NCBI RefSeq assembly: GCF_947489355.1
Contig: NZ_CANLDD010000015.1
Coordinates: forward strand, 1 to 64,000
Origin: an uncultured Microbulbifer sp.
Lineage (GTDB): Bacteria > Pseudomonadota > Gammaproteobacteria > Pseudomonadales > Cellvibrionaceae
Length of the DNA: 64,000 bases
Direction of reading: 5' to 3'
Part shown: piece by piece, positions 21,039 to 29,902 of the stretch
Layout: each line of letters starts with the position of its first letter
Position numbering within the stretch: the stretch's first letter is position 1
Program-made: the position numbers and the translations under genes
Notes under the pieces: generated by a model
The model's database searches: none
What the model was told of the DNA's origin: nothing
The model's input: only the letters and a program-made list of their open reading frames with translations

Positions 21039-22202
21039 CTAAACCCCCATCTGCCTGGAAGCCAAATCCCGCATGATTTCCTCGGAACCACCCCCGATCG
21101 CATTGACACGCACTTCGCGATAGATACGCTCAACCCGGCCGCCGCGCATATAGCCGGCGCCGCCGAGCACCTGCATGGCTTCACGGGCGCAATACTCGAG
21201 GGTTTCTGTGGCCTGAACTTTGAGCAGGGCGATCTCGGCCACCTTCAGTTGCTGCTGTTGTTCAGCCCAGGCACAGAGATCCATATAGGCCTGGGTGGCA
21301 TTAATACGTTGCAGCATCTGTGCGAACTTGTGGCGGATCACCTGGTGGCTGGCGAGGCATTTGCCGAAGGTCTTGCGCGCCTGGGCCCATTCGATCGCAT
21401 CCTGCAGGCAGACGCGGCTGTACTCCACGCAGGAGGCGGCGATACCGAGGCGTTCGCGGTTGAAATTGTGCACTATGGGCAGGAAGCCCTGGTTTTCTGC
21501 ACCGATCCTATTGTCTGCGGGCACACGCACCTGGTCAAAGAAGATACTGGCCGTATCTGAACACCACCAACCCTGCTTTTTGTCCAGTAGCTGCCGGCTG
21601 ACACCCTGTGCGTTTGCCGGTATCAGCAACAGGGAGATACCGTCAAACCCCTCGCCGCCGGTGCGCACGGCGGTAGTGAACCAGTGGGCCCGCATACCCC
21701 CGGTAATATAAGTCTTTTCCCCGCTGACAATGTAGCTGTCGCCATCGCGCACCGCACGGCATTGAAGATTGGCCACGTCAGAGCCGGCATCGGGTTCGGT
21801 GACGGCCAGGGAGATCTGTTTGTCGCCGCGCAGTACTGCCGGTATCACCGCGTCTTTGAGGGCATCGCTGCTGTAATGCAACAACGGGGGCAGGGCGATT
21901 CCGTGCACCATCAGGCTGGCATAGAGACCACCGGCACCGGTGCGCGCCAGCTCCTCGGCGGCAACAATCATATGAAAGGCATCCGTCTCGATGCCACCAT
22001 AGCGCTCGGGGTAACCCATTTGCAGCAGGCCCACATCGGCAGCCTTTTTCCAAAGGGCCTCCGGCAGCAGGCCCTGCTCGTCCCAGTGGGTGATATGGGG
22101 CTGGATTTCCCGCTCGACAAAACGGCGCAACTGATTGCGCCACTGCCGGTGACTCTCGCCGTAGAAAGGGCTGGCCATGCGGGAGGCATCGATATCGTAC
22201 AC
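21039..22202 (-). CDS. Acyl-CoA dehydrogenase of the terpene operon
   Basis: A 387-residue flavin acyl-CoA dehydrogenase. The FAD/substrate blocks LAVTEPDAGSDVANLQCRAV, TYITGGMRAHWFTTAVRTG and QVLGGAGYMRGGRVERIYR are clear. The Glu of the EGT motif that acts as base in medium-chain enzymes is replaced (NAIGGGSEE). A Glu in NRERLGIA sits where isovaleryl-CoA and long-chain enzymes have their base. The GTG start at 22202 has AGAGGA upstream. It lies 11 bp after the carboxylase subunit gene and ends the operon. A saturated branched or shortened terpenoid acyl-CoA is a likely substrate, but this is inference. Confidence 0.82.
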   Translation of the reverse strand: MYDIDASRMASPFYGESHRQWRNQLRRFVEREIQPHITHWDEQGLLPEALWKKAADVGLLQMGYPERYGGIETDAFHMIVAAEELARTGAGGLYASLMVHGIALPPLLHYSSDALKDAVIPAVLRGDKQISLAVTEPDAGSDVANLQCRAVRDGDSYIVSGEKTYITGGMRAHWFTTAVRTGGEGFDGISLLLIPANAQGVSRQLLDKKQGWWCSDTASIFFDQVRVPADNRIGAENQGFLPIVHNFNRERLGIAASCVEYSRVCLQDAIEWAQARKTFGKCLASHQVIRHKFAQMLQRINATQAYMDLCAWAEQQQQLKVAEIALLKVQATETLEYCAREAMQVLGGAGYMRGGRVERIYREVRVNAIGGGSEEIMRDLASRQMGV

Positions 22203-22213
22203 GCTGGAATCCT

Positions 22214-24226
22214 CTAGGAAGAGTCACTGCCGGGAAGCAGGGTGGTTCTGTTGGGGGCAGCTTCTATCTGCACCAGGAGCTGACCGCCGCGCACCTGGTC
22301 GCCGGCGCAGGCCCCGAGCTTGATAACGGTGCCGTCGCGATCCGCGCGCAGGGGGTGTTCCATCTTCATGGCTTCCATCACAGCGAGGGTAGCGCCGCAG
22401 CGCACGGTCTGATTCAGTTCTACCCGCATTTCCAGCAGGGCGCCGTCCATCGGGGCGCTAATATGGCCGCTACCCTGACCGAGATTTGCCTGTAACGGTG
22501 CCTGGCTTCGATCCTCGAACTGCAGTTGGCGGCCATCTTGCAACAGGTAGAGCCTATTGCCCTGTTGCAGGAAAAGGGGTTTCTGGGCGACGCCGTCGAT
22601 CGTTAAGGTGGCGGTCGCGGTGTTGTCGAGCGCTTGTGGCTGCATTTCAATCTGATGGGCCTGCTCCGCCACGCTCACCCGGTAGCGGTGCGGTCCCAGC
22701 GCCAGCAGCTCACACTCGAAGTCTCGCCCTTCGGTACCGAGGCGGTAGTGCAGGGGCACACTGCTATCGCCACTGCGCCAGTTAGTGCGCCCCCCGCGCC
22801 TATCCTGCGGTTTCAGGTGACGCTGGTGATTGAGTACCGCCGCTAGTGCCACCCAATCGCTGGATATTGCTTCGGGTGCAGTGAGGTTGGTGATTGTGTC
22901 CAGAAAACCGGTATCGGCATCGCCGGAAATAAACTCGGGCTGTATCAGTAGTTGGTACAGGAAGCGAATATTGTTCTTTGGGCCAATAAGCTGCAGCTGT
23001 GCCAGCGCTTGCCACAATTTTCTCCGGGCGGCTTCGCGGTCCTGTCCCCAGGCGATCAGCTTGCCCAGCATGGGGTCGTAGAAGGGGGTGATTTCAGCGC
23101 CCTCGCGCAAGGCGTGATCAATGCGCACCCCGTCTCTATCCGGTTCACGCCAGTAGAGGATAGGCCCCGCCTGGGGCAGAAATTGCTGCTGGGGATCTTC
23201 CGCATAGAGGCGGACTTCAATGGCGTGGCCACACTGGCTGACCTGCTGCTGGGTAACCGGCAGCGCCTCGCCGCGGGCTACAGCCAGCTGCCAGGCCACC
23301 AGGTCGAAACCGGTTACCATTTCTGTCACCGGGTGCTCCACCTGCAAGCGGGTGTTCATTTCCAGGAAATAGAATTCGCCACCCGGGCAGAGCAGGAATT
23401 CCACTGTCCCGGCGCCCTCATAACCACAGGCACGTGCCGCGGTTACCGCGGCCTCTCCCATGGTTGTGCGCAGATCTGCATCCACTGCCGGGGAGGGGGA
23501 CTCCTCGACCACTTTCTGGTGGCGTCGCTGTACAGAACAGTCTCGCTCGCCCAGGTGGATGCAGTTGCCGTGTCGGTCGGCGAACACCTGGAATTCGATA
23601 TGGCGGGCGCCGATGAGGGCCTGTTCCAGAATCAGCTCGTCGTTGCCAAAGGCGTTCTTGGACTCGCTGCGCGCGGCGCGCAGCTGCGCTGCCAGTTCGG
23701 CGCTGCTGTGGGCCAGGCGCATGCCGCGGCCGCCGCCGCCGGCGGCGGCCTTGATCATCAGGGGGAAGCCGATACGATCCGCCTCTGCCATCAGGGTGCG
23801 GTCATCCTGGGCTCCCTGAAAGCCGGGGATACAGGGCACACCGGCAGCGGAAACAAACGCTTTGGCGCGTCGCTTGTTGCCCATCAGCTCAATGACTTCA
23901 GCGGGGGGACCGATAAAGCGCAGGCCGTTCTCTGTGCAGGCGCGGGCAAAATCGGCGTTTTCGGCCAGGAATCCATAGCCCGGGTGAATAGCGGTGGTCC
24001 CGGTTTTTCTTGCGGCAGAGAGGATTTTGTCAATATCCAGATAGGATTCCGCGGAAGTCTGGCCGCCGAGGGCGACGGCCAGGTCGGCGCTATTGGCATG
24101 GGGGGCATGGCGATCCGGGTCGCTGAACACCGCAACGGTGCGATAGCCCTCGGCTTGGGCCGTGCGCAGGATGCGCAGGGCAATTTCCCCGCGGTTGGAT
24201 ATCAGGAGCGTGTCTGGTGTGGACAT
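22214..24226 (-). CDS. atuF: Biotin-carrying alpha subunit, probable geranyl-CoA carboxylase
   Basis: A 670-residue biotin carboxylase plus biotin carrier subunit. Biotin carboxylase motifs are GYGFLAENADFARAC, KAAAGGGGRGMR, ERDCSVQRRHQKVVEESPSP and FLEMNTRLQVEHPVTE. The biotinylated Lys is residue 621 in EAMKMEHPL. Architecture equals methylcrotonyl-CoA and geranyl-CoA carboxylase alpha subunits; the neighbours (SDR atuB, atuC, TetR regulator) favour geranyl-CoA. The ATG at 24226 overlaps the upstream stop as TGATG; another ATG lies four codons earlier. Confidence 0.82.
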   Translation of the reverse strand: MSTPDTLLISNRGEIALRILRTAQAEGYRTVAVFSDPDRHAPHANSADLAVALGGQTSAESYLDIDKILSAARKTGTTAIHPGYGFLAENADFARACTENGLRFIGPPAEVIELMGNKRRAKAFVSAAGVPCIPGFQGAQDDRTLMAEADRIGFPLMIKAAAGGGGRGMRLAHSSAELAAQLRAARSESKNAFGNDELILEQALIGARHIEFQVFADRHGNCIHLGERDCSVQRRHQKVVEESPSPAVDADLRTTMGEAAVTAARACGYEGAGTVEFLLCPGGEFYFLEMNTRLQVEHPVTEMVTGFDLVAWQLAVARGEALPVTQQQVSQCGHAIEVRLYAEDPQQQFLPQAGPILYWREPDRDGVRIDHALREGAEITPFYDPMLGKLIAWGQDREAARRKLWQALAQLQLIGPKNNIRFLYQLLIQPEFISGDADTGFLDTITNLTAPEAISSDWVALAAVLNHQRHLKPQDRRGGRTNWRSGDSSVPLHYRLGTEGRDFECELLALGPHRYRVSVAEQAHQIEMQPQALDNTATATLTIDGVAQKPLFLQQGNRLYLLQDGRQLQFEDRSQAPLQANLGQGSGHISAPMDGALLEMRVELNQTVRCGATLAVMEAMKMEHPLRADRDGTVIKLGACAGDQVRGGQLLVQIEAAPNRTTLLPGSDSS

Positions 24227-25029
24227 CAGTGTTGCCACCCCGGTGCGCGTTTTTCCATAAAAGCGCGGGCGCCTTCACGGCCTTCGCTGCCTTGAATGGC
24301 ACTGGAAAAGTGTTTCGCAGCAGTGTCGAGCAGGTGGCTCAGGGCGGACTTGTCGGCAATCTGTGCGGCCTGCAAAAGCAGTTGTTTGGTGGTAGCCAGA
24401 GCGCCCGGTGCGCAGGCATTGATATTGCCGAGATGTTCCCGCAGTGCGGTCTCCAACGCCGTGGAGCTGTCCAGCAACTGGTGAATCAGGCCGATATCCA
24501 GCGCCTCCCGTGCTTCCAGAGTGGCGCCACTCAATGCCAGCCGCCTCGCCTGGGACAGACCCACGCGGGCAACCACAAATGGTGCAATCTGTGCCGGGGG
24601 CAGGCCCAGTCGGGTCTCCGGTAACGCGAAGCGACAGCTGTGATCGGCGATGGCGATGTCGGCACTGCAGGCCAGTCCAAAACCGCCACCCATCACGGCG
24701 CCTTCGAGTACAGCAATCACCACCAGCGGGGTGCTGTTGACTCTCTCCAGCAGTTCGCCGAAGCGGCGGTTCAGTCGATAAAAGGCATCCGTATCGCCAT
24801 CGCCGGCGCCTTGCTGGGCAGTGAGCATGTCGCCGATATCCCCACCTGCGCAGAAGTTGTGTTCGACACCGCGCAGTACCAGAGCCCGGGTTTGTGAAGC
24901 GGTCTCCGCCTCTGTCAGTTTCTGTAGCAGTTCGTCCACCATGTGCAGGCTGATGGCATTGCGCTGCCGGGGGCGGTTGAGGGTGAGGTGCCGGGCAATG
25001 CCGATGGTTTCATCAATGATCGTTTGCAT
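24226..25029 (-). CDS. atuE: Enoyl-CoA hydratase, probable isohexenylglutaconyl-CoA hydratase
   Basis: A 267-residue crotonase-family protein. Oxyanion-hole blocks are LRGVEHNFCAGGDIGDM and EGAVMGGGFGLACSADIAIA; the catalytic-Glu region is FALPETRLGLPPAQIAPF. Its place between a carboxylase alpha subunit and an acyl-CoA dehydrogenase matches atuE in the Pseudomonas atu cluster; the corresponding step in leucine breakdown (liuC) is the alternative. GGAGG lies 7 nt before the ATG. Its stop overlaps the next start. Confidence 0.8.
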   Translation of the reverse strand: MQTIIDETIGIARHLTLNRPRQRNAISLHMVDELLQKLTEAETASQTRALVLRGVEHNFCAGGDIGDMLTAQQGAGDGDTDAFYRLNRRFGELLERVNSTPLVVIAVLEGAVMGGGFGLACSADIAIADHSCRFALPETRLGLPPAQIAPFVVARVGLSQARRLALSGATLEAREALDIGLIHQLLDSSTALETALREHLGNINACAPGALATTKQLLLQAAQIADKSALSHLLDTAAKHFSSAIQGSEGREGARAFMEKRAPGWQH

Positions 25030-25043
25030 ACTGGACCTCCACT

Positions 25044-26210
25044 CTATTCGCCGGACTTGCGCTTGCCGGGCAGAATGCCCATCAACTTGCAGATAATACC
25101 GAGCATCACTTCATCGGCGCCGCCACCAATGGCTGTGAGGCGGCTATCGCGATAGGCGCGGTTGATACGGGTTTCCTCGATATAGCCCATGCCACCCCAG
25201 AACTGCAGGCACTGATCGGGAATGGTACGGGACAGCCGGCCCGCTTTGAGCTTGGCCATGGAGGCCAGCGTGGTGACATCCTCACCCGCCACATAGGCTT
25301 CTACCGCGCGCCAGGTGAGTGCCCGCAGACACTCCACTTCGGATTGCATCTCCGCCAATGCAAAGTGCACGGTCTGGTTGTCGAGCAGCGGCGCCGTGAA
25401 GGCGTGGCGCTCGCGCACGTAGTCGATGGTACTGCTGATACAATTTTCCAGGCCCTTCAGGGTCAGGGCGGCGCCGGCGAGACGTTCCTCCTGGAATTGC
25501 AGCATCTGCAACAGAAAGCCGGCTCCCTCGTCGCCGATGCGGAAGTGTTTGGGAACCCGCACATTGTCAAAAAATACCGGTGCGGTTTCCGAGCAGCGCA
25601 TTCCAAGCTTTTCCAGTTTTCCCCCAATGCGCAGCCCCGGTGTTTTGGCGGGAATAATCAGCAGGGATTTGTTCTTGTGGGCCTTGCCTTCGCCGGTGTT
25701 GACCAGGGTGCAGAAAAAATCGGCGCAGGGTGCGTTGGTGATCCACATCTTGCTGCCGTTGACCAGATAATCGTCGCCGTCACTTTTTGCGATCGTCTTG
25801 ATGGCGGCCACATCCGAGCCGGCGCCGGATTCGGACACGGCGATGGCGCCAACCATCTCCCCGCGAATTGCCGGGGTCAGGAATTGCCCGCGCAGGTCGG
25901 CGCTGGCAAAGTTTGCCAGCGCCGGGGTGCACATGGCGGTCTGTACCGAGATGGCCAGGGGCACACCACCGCAATGGGCACCACCGAGCGTTTCCAGAAA
26001 AACGGTTTCGTAGCTGAAATCCAGCCCAAGCCCGCCATAGTCGCTGGACTTGCTGATGCCCAGCAAACCCAAATCCCCCAGTTGTCTGAAGATGTCGCGA
26101 ACGGGAAAGCTGCCGGCTTTCTCCCATTTCTCTATATGGGGGTTGATTTCCTGCTGGACAAAATGCTCTACCGTGCGCTGTAATTCCCGGTGCTGTTGGC
26201 TGAGTATCAT
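25044..26210 (-). CDS. atuD: Acyl-CoA dehydrogenase, probable citronellyl-CoA dehydrogenase
   Basis: A 388-residue acyl-CoA dehydrogenase. IAVSESGAGSDVAAIKT, MWITNAPCADFFCTLVNTG and QFWGGMGYIEETRINRAYRDSR are the family blocks. EERLAGAA offers the catalytic Glu in the isovaleryl-CoA dehydrogenase position; the medium-chain site is TAIGGGADE and lacks it. Position between carboxylase beta subunit and hydratase genes equals atuD. A ~100-bp gap separates it from atuC. Confidence 0.78.
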   Translation of the reverse strand: MILSQQHRELQRTVEHFVQQEINPHIEKWEKAGSFPVRDIFRQLGDLGLLGISKSSDYGGLGLDFSYETVFLETLGGAHCGGVPLAISVQTAMCTPALANFASADLRGQFLTPAIRGEMVGAIAVSESGAGSDVAAIKTIAKSDGDDYLVNGSKMWITNAPCADFFCTLVNTGEGKAHKNKSLLIIPAKTPGLRIGGKLEKLGMRCSETAPVFFDNVRVPKHFRIGDEGAGFLLQMLQFQEERLAGAALTLKGLENCISSTIDYVRERHAFTAPLLDNQTVHFALAEMQSEVECLRALTWRAVEAYVAGEDVTTLASMAKLKAGRLSRTIPDQCLQFWGGMGYIEETRINRAYRDSRLTAIGGGADEVMLGIICKLMGILPGKRKSGE

Positions 26211-26309
26211 GAATGCTTCATCCTCTCTAGGGGCTTTTATCTGCTGAGTTTTATCCGCAAGCCGACCGCCCTTTGCCCGATTGCGATGTCCGGATCAGGC
26301 GAAACAGGG

Positions 26310-27917
26310 CTAGAACCTCGCCACGCCAAAGGTAATTTTGCGCGTTTGAGTACACGCCGATTCGCGACAGATTGCCAGCAGCATACCCAGCAGTTTGCGC
26401 GTGTCGCGAGGATCGATAATACCGTCGTCCCACAGGCGGGCGCTGCAGGCCAGGGCATCGGAATTTTCCTGCATAAAGGCACTGGTGTCGTTTTCCAGTT
26501 TGTCCAATAACGCAGTGTCTACCTGGCCGCTGCGCGCCATTTTCTGTTCGGTGACAATACGCAATACCTTGCCGGCCTGGGCCGGGCCCATGACCGCCGT
26601 GCGCGCATTGGGCCAGGCAAAAATAAAACGCGGGTCGAAGCCGCGCCCGCACATGGCGTAGTTACCGGCACCGTAGGAGCCACCCACCACGATACTGAGC
26701 TTGGCCACACTGGCGTTGGCGACAGCCTGTATCATTTTGGCTCCGTGTTTGATAATGCCGTGGTGCTCCACCTCGGTACCGACCATAAAGCCGGTGGTGT
26801 TGTGTAAAAACAGCAGTGGCGTGCCGCTTTGTTCACACAACTGGATAAACTGCGCGGCCTTGTTGGCACCCTTGGGGGTGATAGGGCCATTGTTGCCGAT
26901 AATGCCCAGTGGGTTTCCTTCAATGCGGATATGGCCGCAGACGGTCTGCCGGTCAAATTGTGCTTTAAAGTCCAACATCGCAGAACCGTCGGCGATACGT
27001 GCGAGAATTTCGCGTACGTCATAGGGTTTTTTGCTGTCGGCGGGAATCAGGCCGAGCAGGTCGTCGGTGGGGTAGTGAGGATCTGCATACTCCTCTGGAA
27101 GATTGGGTGCGTGCTGGCAGGGAAGGGTGGCGACAATTTCCCGTGCTATGCGGATGCCATCGGCGTCGCTCTCGGCCAGATAGTCACCACTGCCGGACTC
27201 CCCACAGTGCATTTCTGCGCCGCCCAGGTCCTCTTTGTCGGCAATTTCCCCGGTTGCCGCCTTGAGCAGGGGGGGGCCCGCGAGATACATACCGGATTGT
27301 CCACGCACCATCACCACATAATCGGACAGGCCCGGCTGGTAAGCACCACCGGCGGTAGCACCACCGTGTACGACTGTGACCTGAGGAATGCCGGCGGCGG
27401 ACATGCGCGCCTGGTTGGCGAAGCCGAGTCCGCCGGGGGCGAAGGTGTCGGTGGCATACTGCAGGTTGGCGCCACCGCTTTGCGCCAGGGTGATCACTGG
27501 CAGGCGGTTCTCCAGCGCTATTCGCTGTATGCGCAGGGCTTTATCCATACCGGCTGGGGAAATGGTGCCGCCTTTCACTGCGTAATTGTCTACTCGCACC
27601 ATACAGCGGCGTCCGCTGACCTGGCCGATACCGCAGAGGGCGCCGCCTCCGGCACCACTGCCGTCCTGATCATCGTAGAGCTTGTAGCCTGCCAGGGCGC
27701 ACAGCTCAATAAATGGCGCGCCCGGGTCCAGCAACAGGTTGAGACGCTCGCGGGGCAGCAGCCAGCCGCGTTCCCGGTAGCGAGAGGCTCGCTCCCGCTC
27801 GGCCTGTGCCGGTCGCTGTTCGGCTTCGCGAAAGTGGGCGATCCGCTCCATCATCGCGGTGCGGTTGTTGTTGAAATCGCTGCAGCGGTTGTCCAATTGG
27901 GAGTCGATGGGTTGCAT
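26310..27917 (-). CDS. atuC: Carboxyltransferase beta subunit, probable geranyl-CoA carboxylase
   Basis: A 535-residue acyl-CoA carboxyltransferase. The RERGWLLPRERLNLLLDPGAPFIEL opening is typical for methylcrotonyl/geranyl types. SGGANLQYATDTFA and VHGGATAGGAYQPGLSDYVV form the acyl-CoA half; GNNGPITPKGANKAAQFIQL and GGSYGAGNYAMCGRGFDPRF the carboxybiotin half. Preference for geranyl-CoA is inferred from the neighbouring SDR and TetR genes. Its ATG overlaps the SDR stop as TGATG. Confidence 0.83.
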   Translation of the reverse strand: MQPIDSQLDNRCSDFNNNRTAMMERIAHFREAEQRPAQAERERASRYRERGWLLPRERLNLLLDPGAPFIELCALAGYKLYDDQDGSGAGGGALCGIGQVSGRRCMVRVDNYAVKGGTISPAGMDKALRIQRIALENRLPVITLAQSGGANLQYATDTFAPGGLGFANQARMSAAGIPQVTVVHGGATAGGAYQPGLSDYVVMVRGQSGMYLAGPPLLKAATGEIADKEDLGGAEMHCGESGSGDYLAESDADGIRIAREIVATLPCQHAPNLPEEYADPHYPTDDLLGLIPADSKKPYDVREILARIADGSAMLDFKAQFDRQTVCGHIRIEGNPLGIIGNNGPITPKGANKAAQFIQLCEQSGTPLLFLHNTTGFMVGTEVEHHGIIKHGAKMIQAVANASVAKLSIVVGGSYGAGNYAMCGRGFDPRFIFAWPNARTAVMGPAQAGKVLRIVTEQKMARSGQVDTALLDKLENDTSAFMQENSDALACSARLWDDGIIDPRDTRKLLGMLLAICRESACTQTRKITFGVARF

Positions 27918-28810
27918 CAGAGCTTGCCCTCTGCTTCCAGCGCTTCCACCACCTTGGGGCGGCGTTTACGGTGGAAGCCGTTAAAGCGCTTGACGCTGTT
28001 GGCCGCGACAGGGCGCCAGAGGGGGGAGTGGTGCTTGAGGCTGGAGCCGCCATCAATGCGCAGTGTCTGGCCGGTGATATAGCCGGCGGCATCAGAGAGC
28101 AGAAAGCACACGGCACCACTTACCTCTGCTTCCTCGCCCAGACGGTAGAGGGGTATTGTTTCACGAAAGCACGGTAACAGTTCGCGTAGGAATTCGGGAT
28201 CGTAGGTATCCAGGCCGCTGGTGAGGATATAGCCGGGCGCCACGGCATTGACTCTGACTCCGGAGGCCGCCCATTCCAGTGCAGCGGTTTTTGTCAGGTT
28301 TTCCATGCCTGCACGGGCGGCACCGGAATGCCCCATCATCGGCATGCCACCAGCGTTGTCTGCGGTGATATTGACGATGCTGCCACCGTGGGTTTTCATG
28401 GACTGCACATACACTTCCCGGGCCATCAGGAATCCACCGAGCAGGTTGCTGCGCAAAACAGCGTCAAAGCCCTTTGCAGAGATGTGCTCCAGGACGGAGG
28501 GAAACTGACCGCCAGCATTGTTCACCAGTCCGTGAATCCTGCCCTGGGCCTGCACAATCTTGGCGACCGTATCCTTTACACTTTGTTCGTCGCGGATGTC
28601 GAGGCTGTAGTAGCTGCATTCGCCGCCGTCGCTAACGATCTCCCCGGCAACACGTTCCAGTTTGTCCAAGCTGCGCCCGATTAACAGAACGCGGGCGCCG
28701 AGGCTGGCCAGTTCATGGGCGATACAGCGGCCGATACCACTGCCGCCGCCGGTAACGATATGGGTCTGTTCACTGAAGCTGCCGGGACGCAGCTGGCTGT
28801 GATAGCGCAT
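27917..28810 (-). CDS. atuB: Short-chain dehydrogenase of the terpene operon
   Basis: A 297-residue SDR. The cofactor motif is VTGGGSGIGR, followed by NNAGGQFPSV and ADNAGGMPMMGHSGAA. The usual YxxxK catalytic motif is replaced around here by HSGAARAG, as in 2,4-dienoyl-CoA reductase-like SDRs, which lack the classical Tyr. It is the first gene after the divergent regulator, the place of atuB. AAGGAAA precedes the ATG. A role in oxidising a terpenoid alcohol/aldehyde or reducing a dienoyl-CoA is possible; neither can be settled from sequence. Confidence 0.75.
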   Translation of the reverse strand: MRYHSQLRPGSFSEQTHIVTGGGSGIGRCIAHELASLGARVLLIGRSLDKLERVAGEIVSDGGECSYYSLDIRDEQSVKDTVAKIVQAQGRIHGLVNNAGGQFPSVLEHISAKGFDAVLRSNLLGGFLMAREVYVQSMKTHGGSIVNITADNAGGMPMMGHSGAARAGMENLTKTAALEWAASGVRVNAVAPGYILTSGLDTYDPEFLRELLPCFRETIPLYRLGEEAEVSGAVCFLLSDAAGYITGQTLRIDGGSSLKHHSPLWRPVAANSVKRFNGFHRKRRPKVVEALEAEGKL

Positions 28811-28902
28811 GAAAATTTCCTTTTATCAAGCTCTTCTGGCTTGTCAGTTTTTATCGTTGCTGCTTGCACCCGCGCGACTGAATACGCAGAATACCCTAAC
28901 GC

Positions 28903-28922
28903 TACCAAGCAAGCGCTTGGTA
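28903..28922. promoter_or_regulatory. Perfect palindrome, probable TetR operator of the terpene operon
   Basis: TACCAAGC and GCTTGGTA form perfect 8-bp arms around a 4-bp spacer (AAGC). The site lies in the intergenic region between the SDR gene and the TetR-family gene, 93 bp and 76 bp from their starts. Size and symmetry fit a TetR-family dimer site controlling both directions. Confidence 0.75.
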
Positions 28923-28997
28923 TTCAACCATTGTCACCCGTTCGATGAAAAATTCATTCAGCCGTTACTAAGTGCGGATTGTTTTGGGGAAGGTTCA

Positions 28998-29642
28998 GTG
29001 CACAAAGGCACCACAAGTCTGGCCAGGCAGCAGCAAAATCTAAGCCCGCAGCAATTGATCGGTGAATTGGTAGAGCGGGGCGAACTCACCGATCCGGGCT
29101 CTCCCCGCGGGCGCCTGCTCAATGTGGCCGCGCGGCAGTTTGAGCAGAAAGGTTTTGCCAGAACCACGGTACGGGATATCGCTACCGAGGTCGGTATTCT
29201 GTCCGGCAGCATCTTCCACCACTTTGCCAGTAAAGAGCAGATTCTCTGTGCGGTGATGCGGGAGGTCACTATTTTTGCCAGTGCGCGAATGCACAGTGCG
29301 GTGCAAGAGGCCGAGTCACCGCGGGATAAACTGCGCGCCTGCATTCAGTCGGAGCTGGAGGCGATTCACGCCCAGGCAGTCCCAGGCTTTTCCATTCTGG
29401 TATTGGAATGGCGCAGCCTATCCAAAGAGAGTCGCAAGGAAGTGCTGCGCTTACGGGATGAATACGAGCACATTTGGCTGGGTGCGATTCGGGCGGCCAG
29501 TTGTCGCGGTGGGGATGCGGCACTGGTGCGACGCCTGTTGGTGGGCGCCCTCAGTCATACCTACAGTTGGTTTAAGCCGCGAGGCAAAGGGCTCTCTATT
29601 GCCGATCTGGCAGATCGTATTCTGCTGATTTTTGCTCCCTGA
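28998..29642 (+). CDS. atuR: TetR-family regulator of the terpene operon
   Basis: A 214-residue regulator. The helix-turn-helix is visible in FARTTVRDIATEVGILSGSIFHHFASKEQIL; the rest is a helical ligand-binding domain. The GTG at 28998 was chosen because GGGGAAGG precedes it and because the frame upstream to 28809 would add a hydrophobic 63-residue piece foreign to the family. Divergent from atuB with a palindromic operator between them; by analogy to AtuR it should repress the operon and be released by an acyl-CoA intermediate. Confidence 0.78.
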   Translation: MHKGTTSLARQQQNLSPQQLIGELVERGELTDPGSPRGRLLNVAARQFEQKGFARTTVRDIATEVGILSGSIFHHFASKEQILCAVMREVTIFASARMHSAVQEAESPRDKLRACIQSELEAIHAQAVPGFSILVLEWRSLSKESRKEVLRLRDEYEHIWLGAIRAASCRGGDAALVRRLLVGALSHTYSWFKPRGKGLSIADLADRILLIFAP

Positions 29643-29902
29643 TGTTGTCTGGCGTTACACAGGCAGAAGCGGTTTGCCAATCCAAGGCCGCACTATACAG
29701 CGCCTTGTAGTGACACCCACTGGCAGTGCAGCTGGAAGATATGCCGGCAAAACTGTGCGCTTTTCCTCCTTTCCTGACAAATTTTCAATTGACATGGGGC
29801 TCCTGAGAACTAGGGCTCACCGGCGTTATCCTGAATCTTTTATTCTGCGCGAAAAATGCCACAAATTTGACATTTTGTGTCACTTGGTGACGGGAGAGGG
29901 AG

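Noticed and set aside
22952-24295. Open frame of 447 codons on the plus strand opposite atuF
   Set aside because: No family resemblance; it covers a well-recognised biotin carboxylase on the other strand.
26829-28082. Open frame of 417 codons opposite atuC and atuB
   Set aside because: Spans two real genes on the other strand and has no recognisable domain.
21039-28810. Leucine/isovalerate (liu) cluster
   Set aside because: Carboxylase, hydratase and dehydrogenase would fit, but there is no HMG-CoA lyase and no MerR regulator, while the SDR and TetR genes match atu. Not fully excluded.
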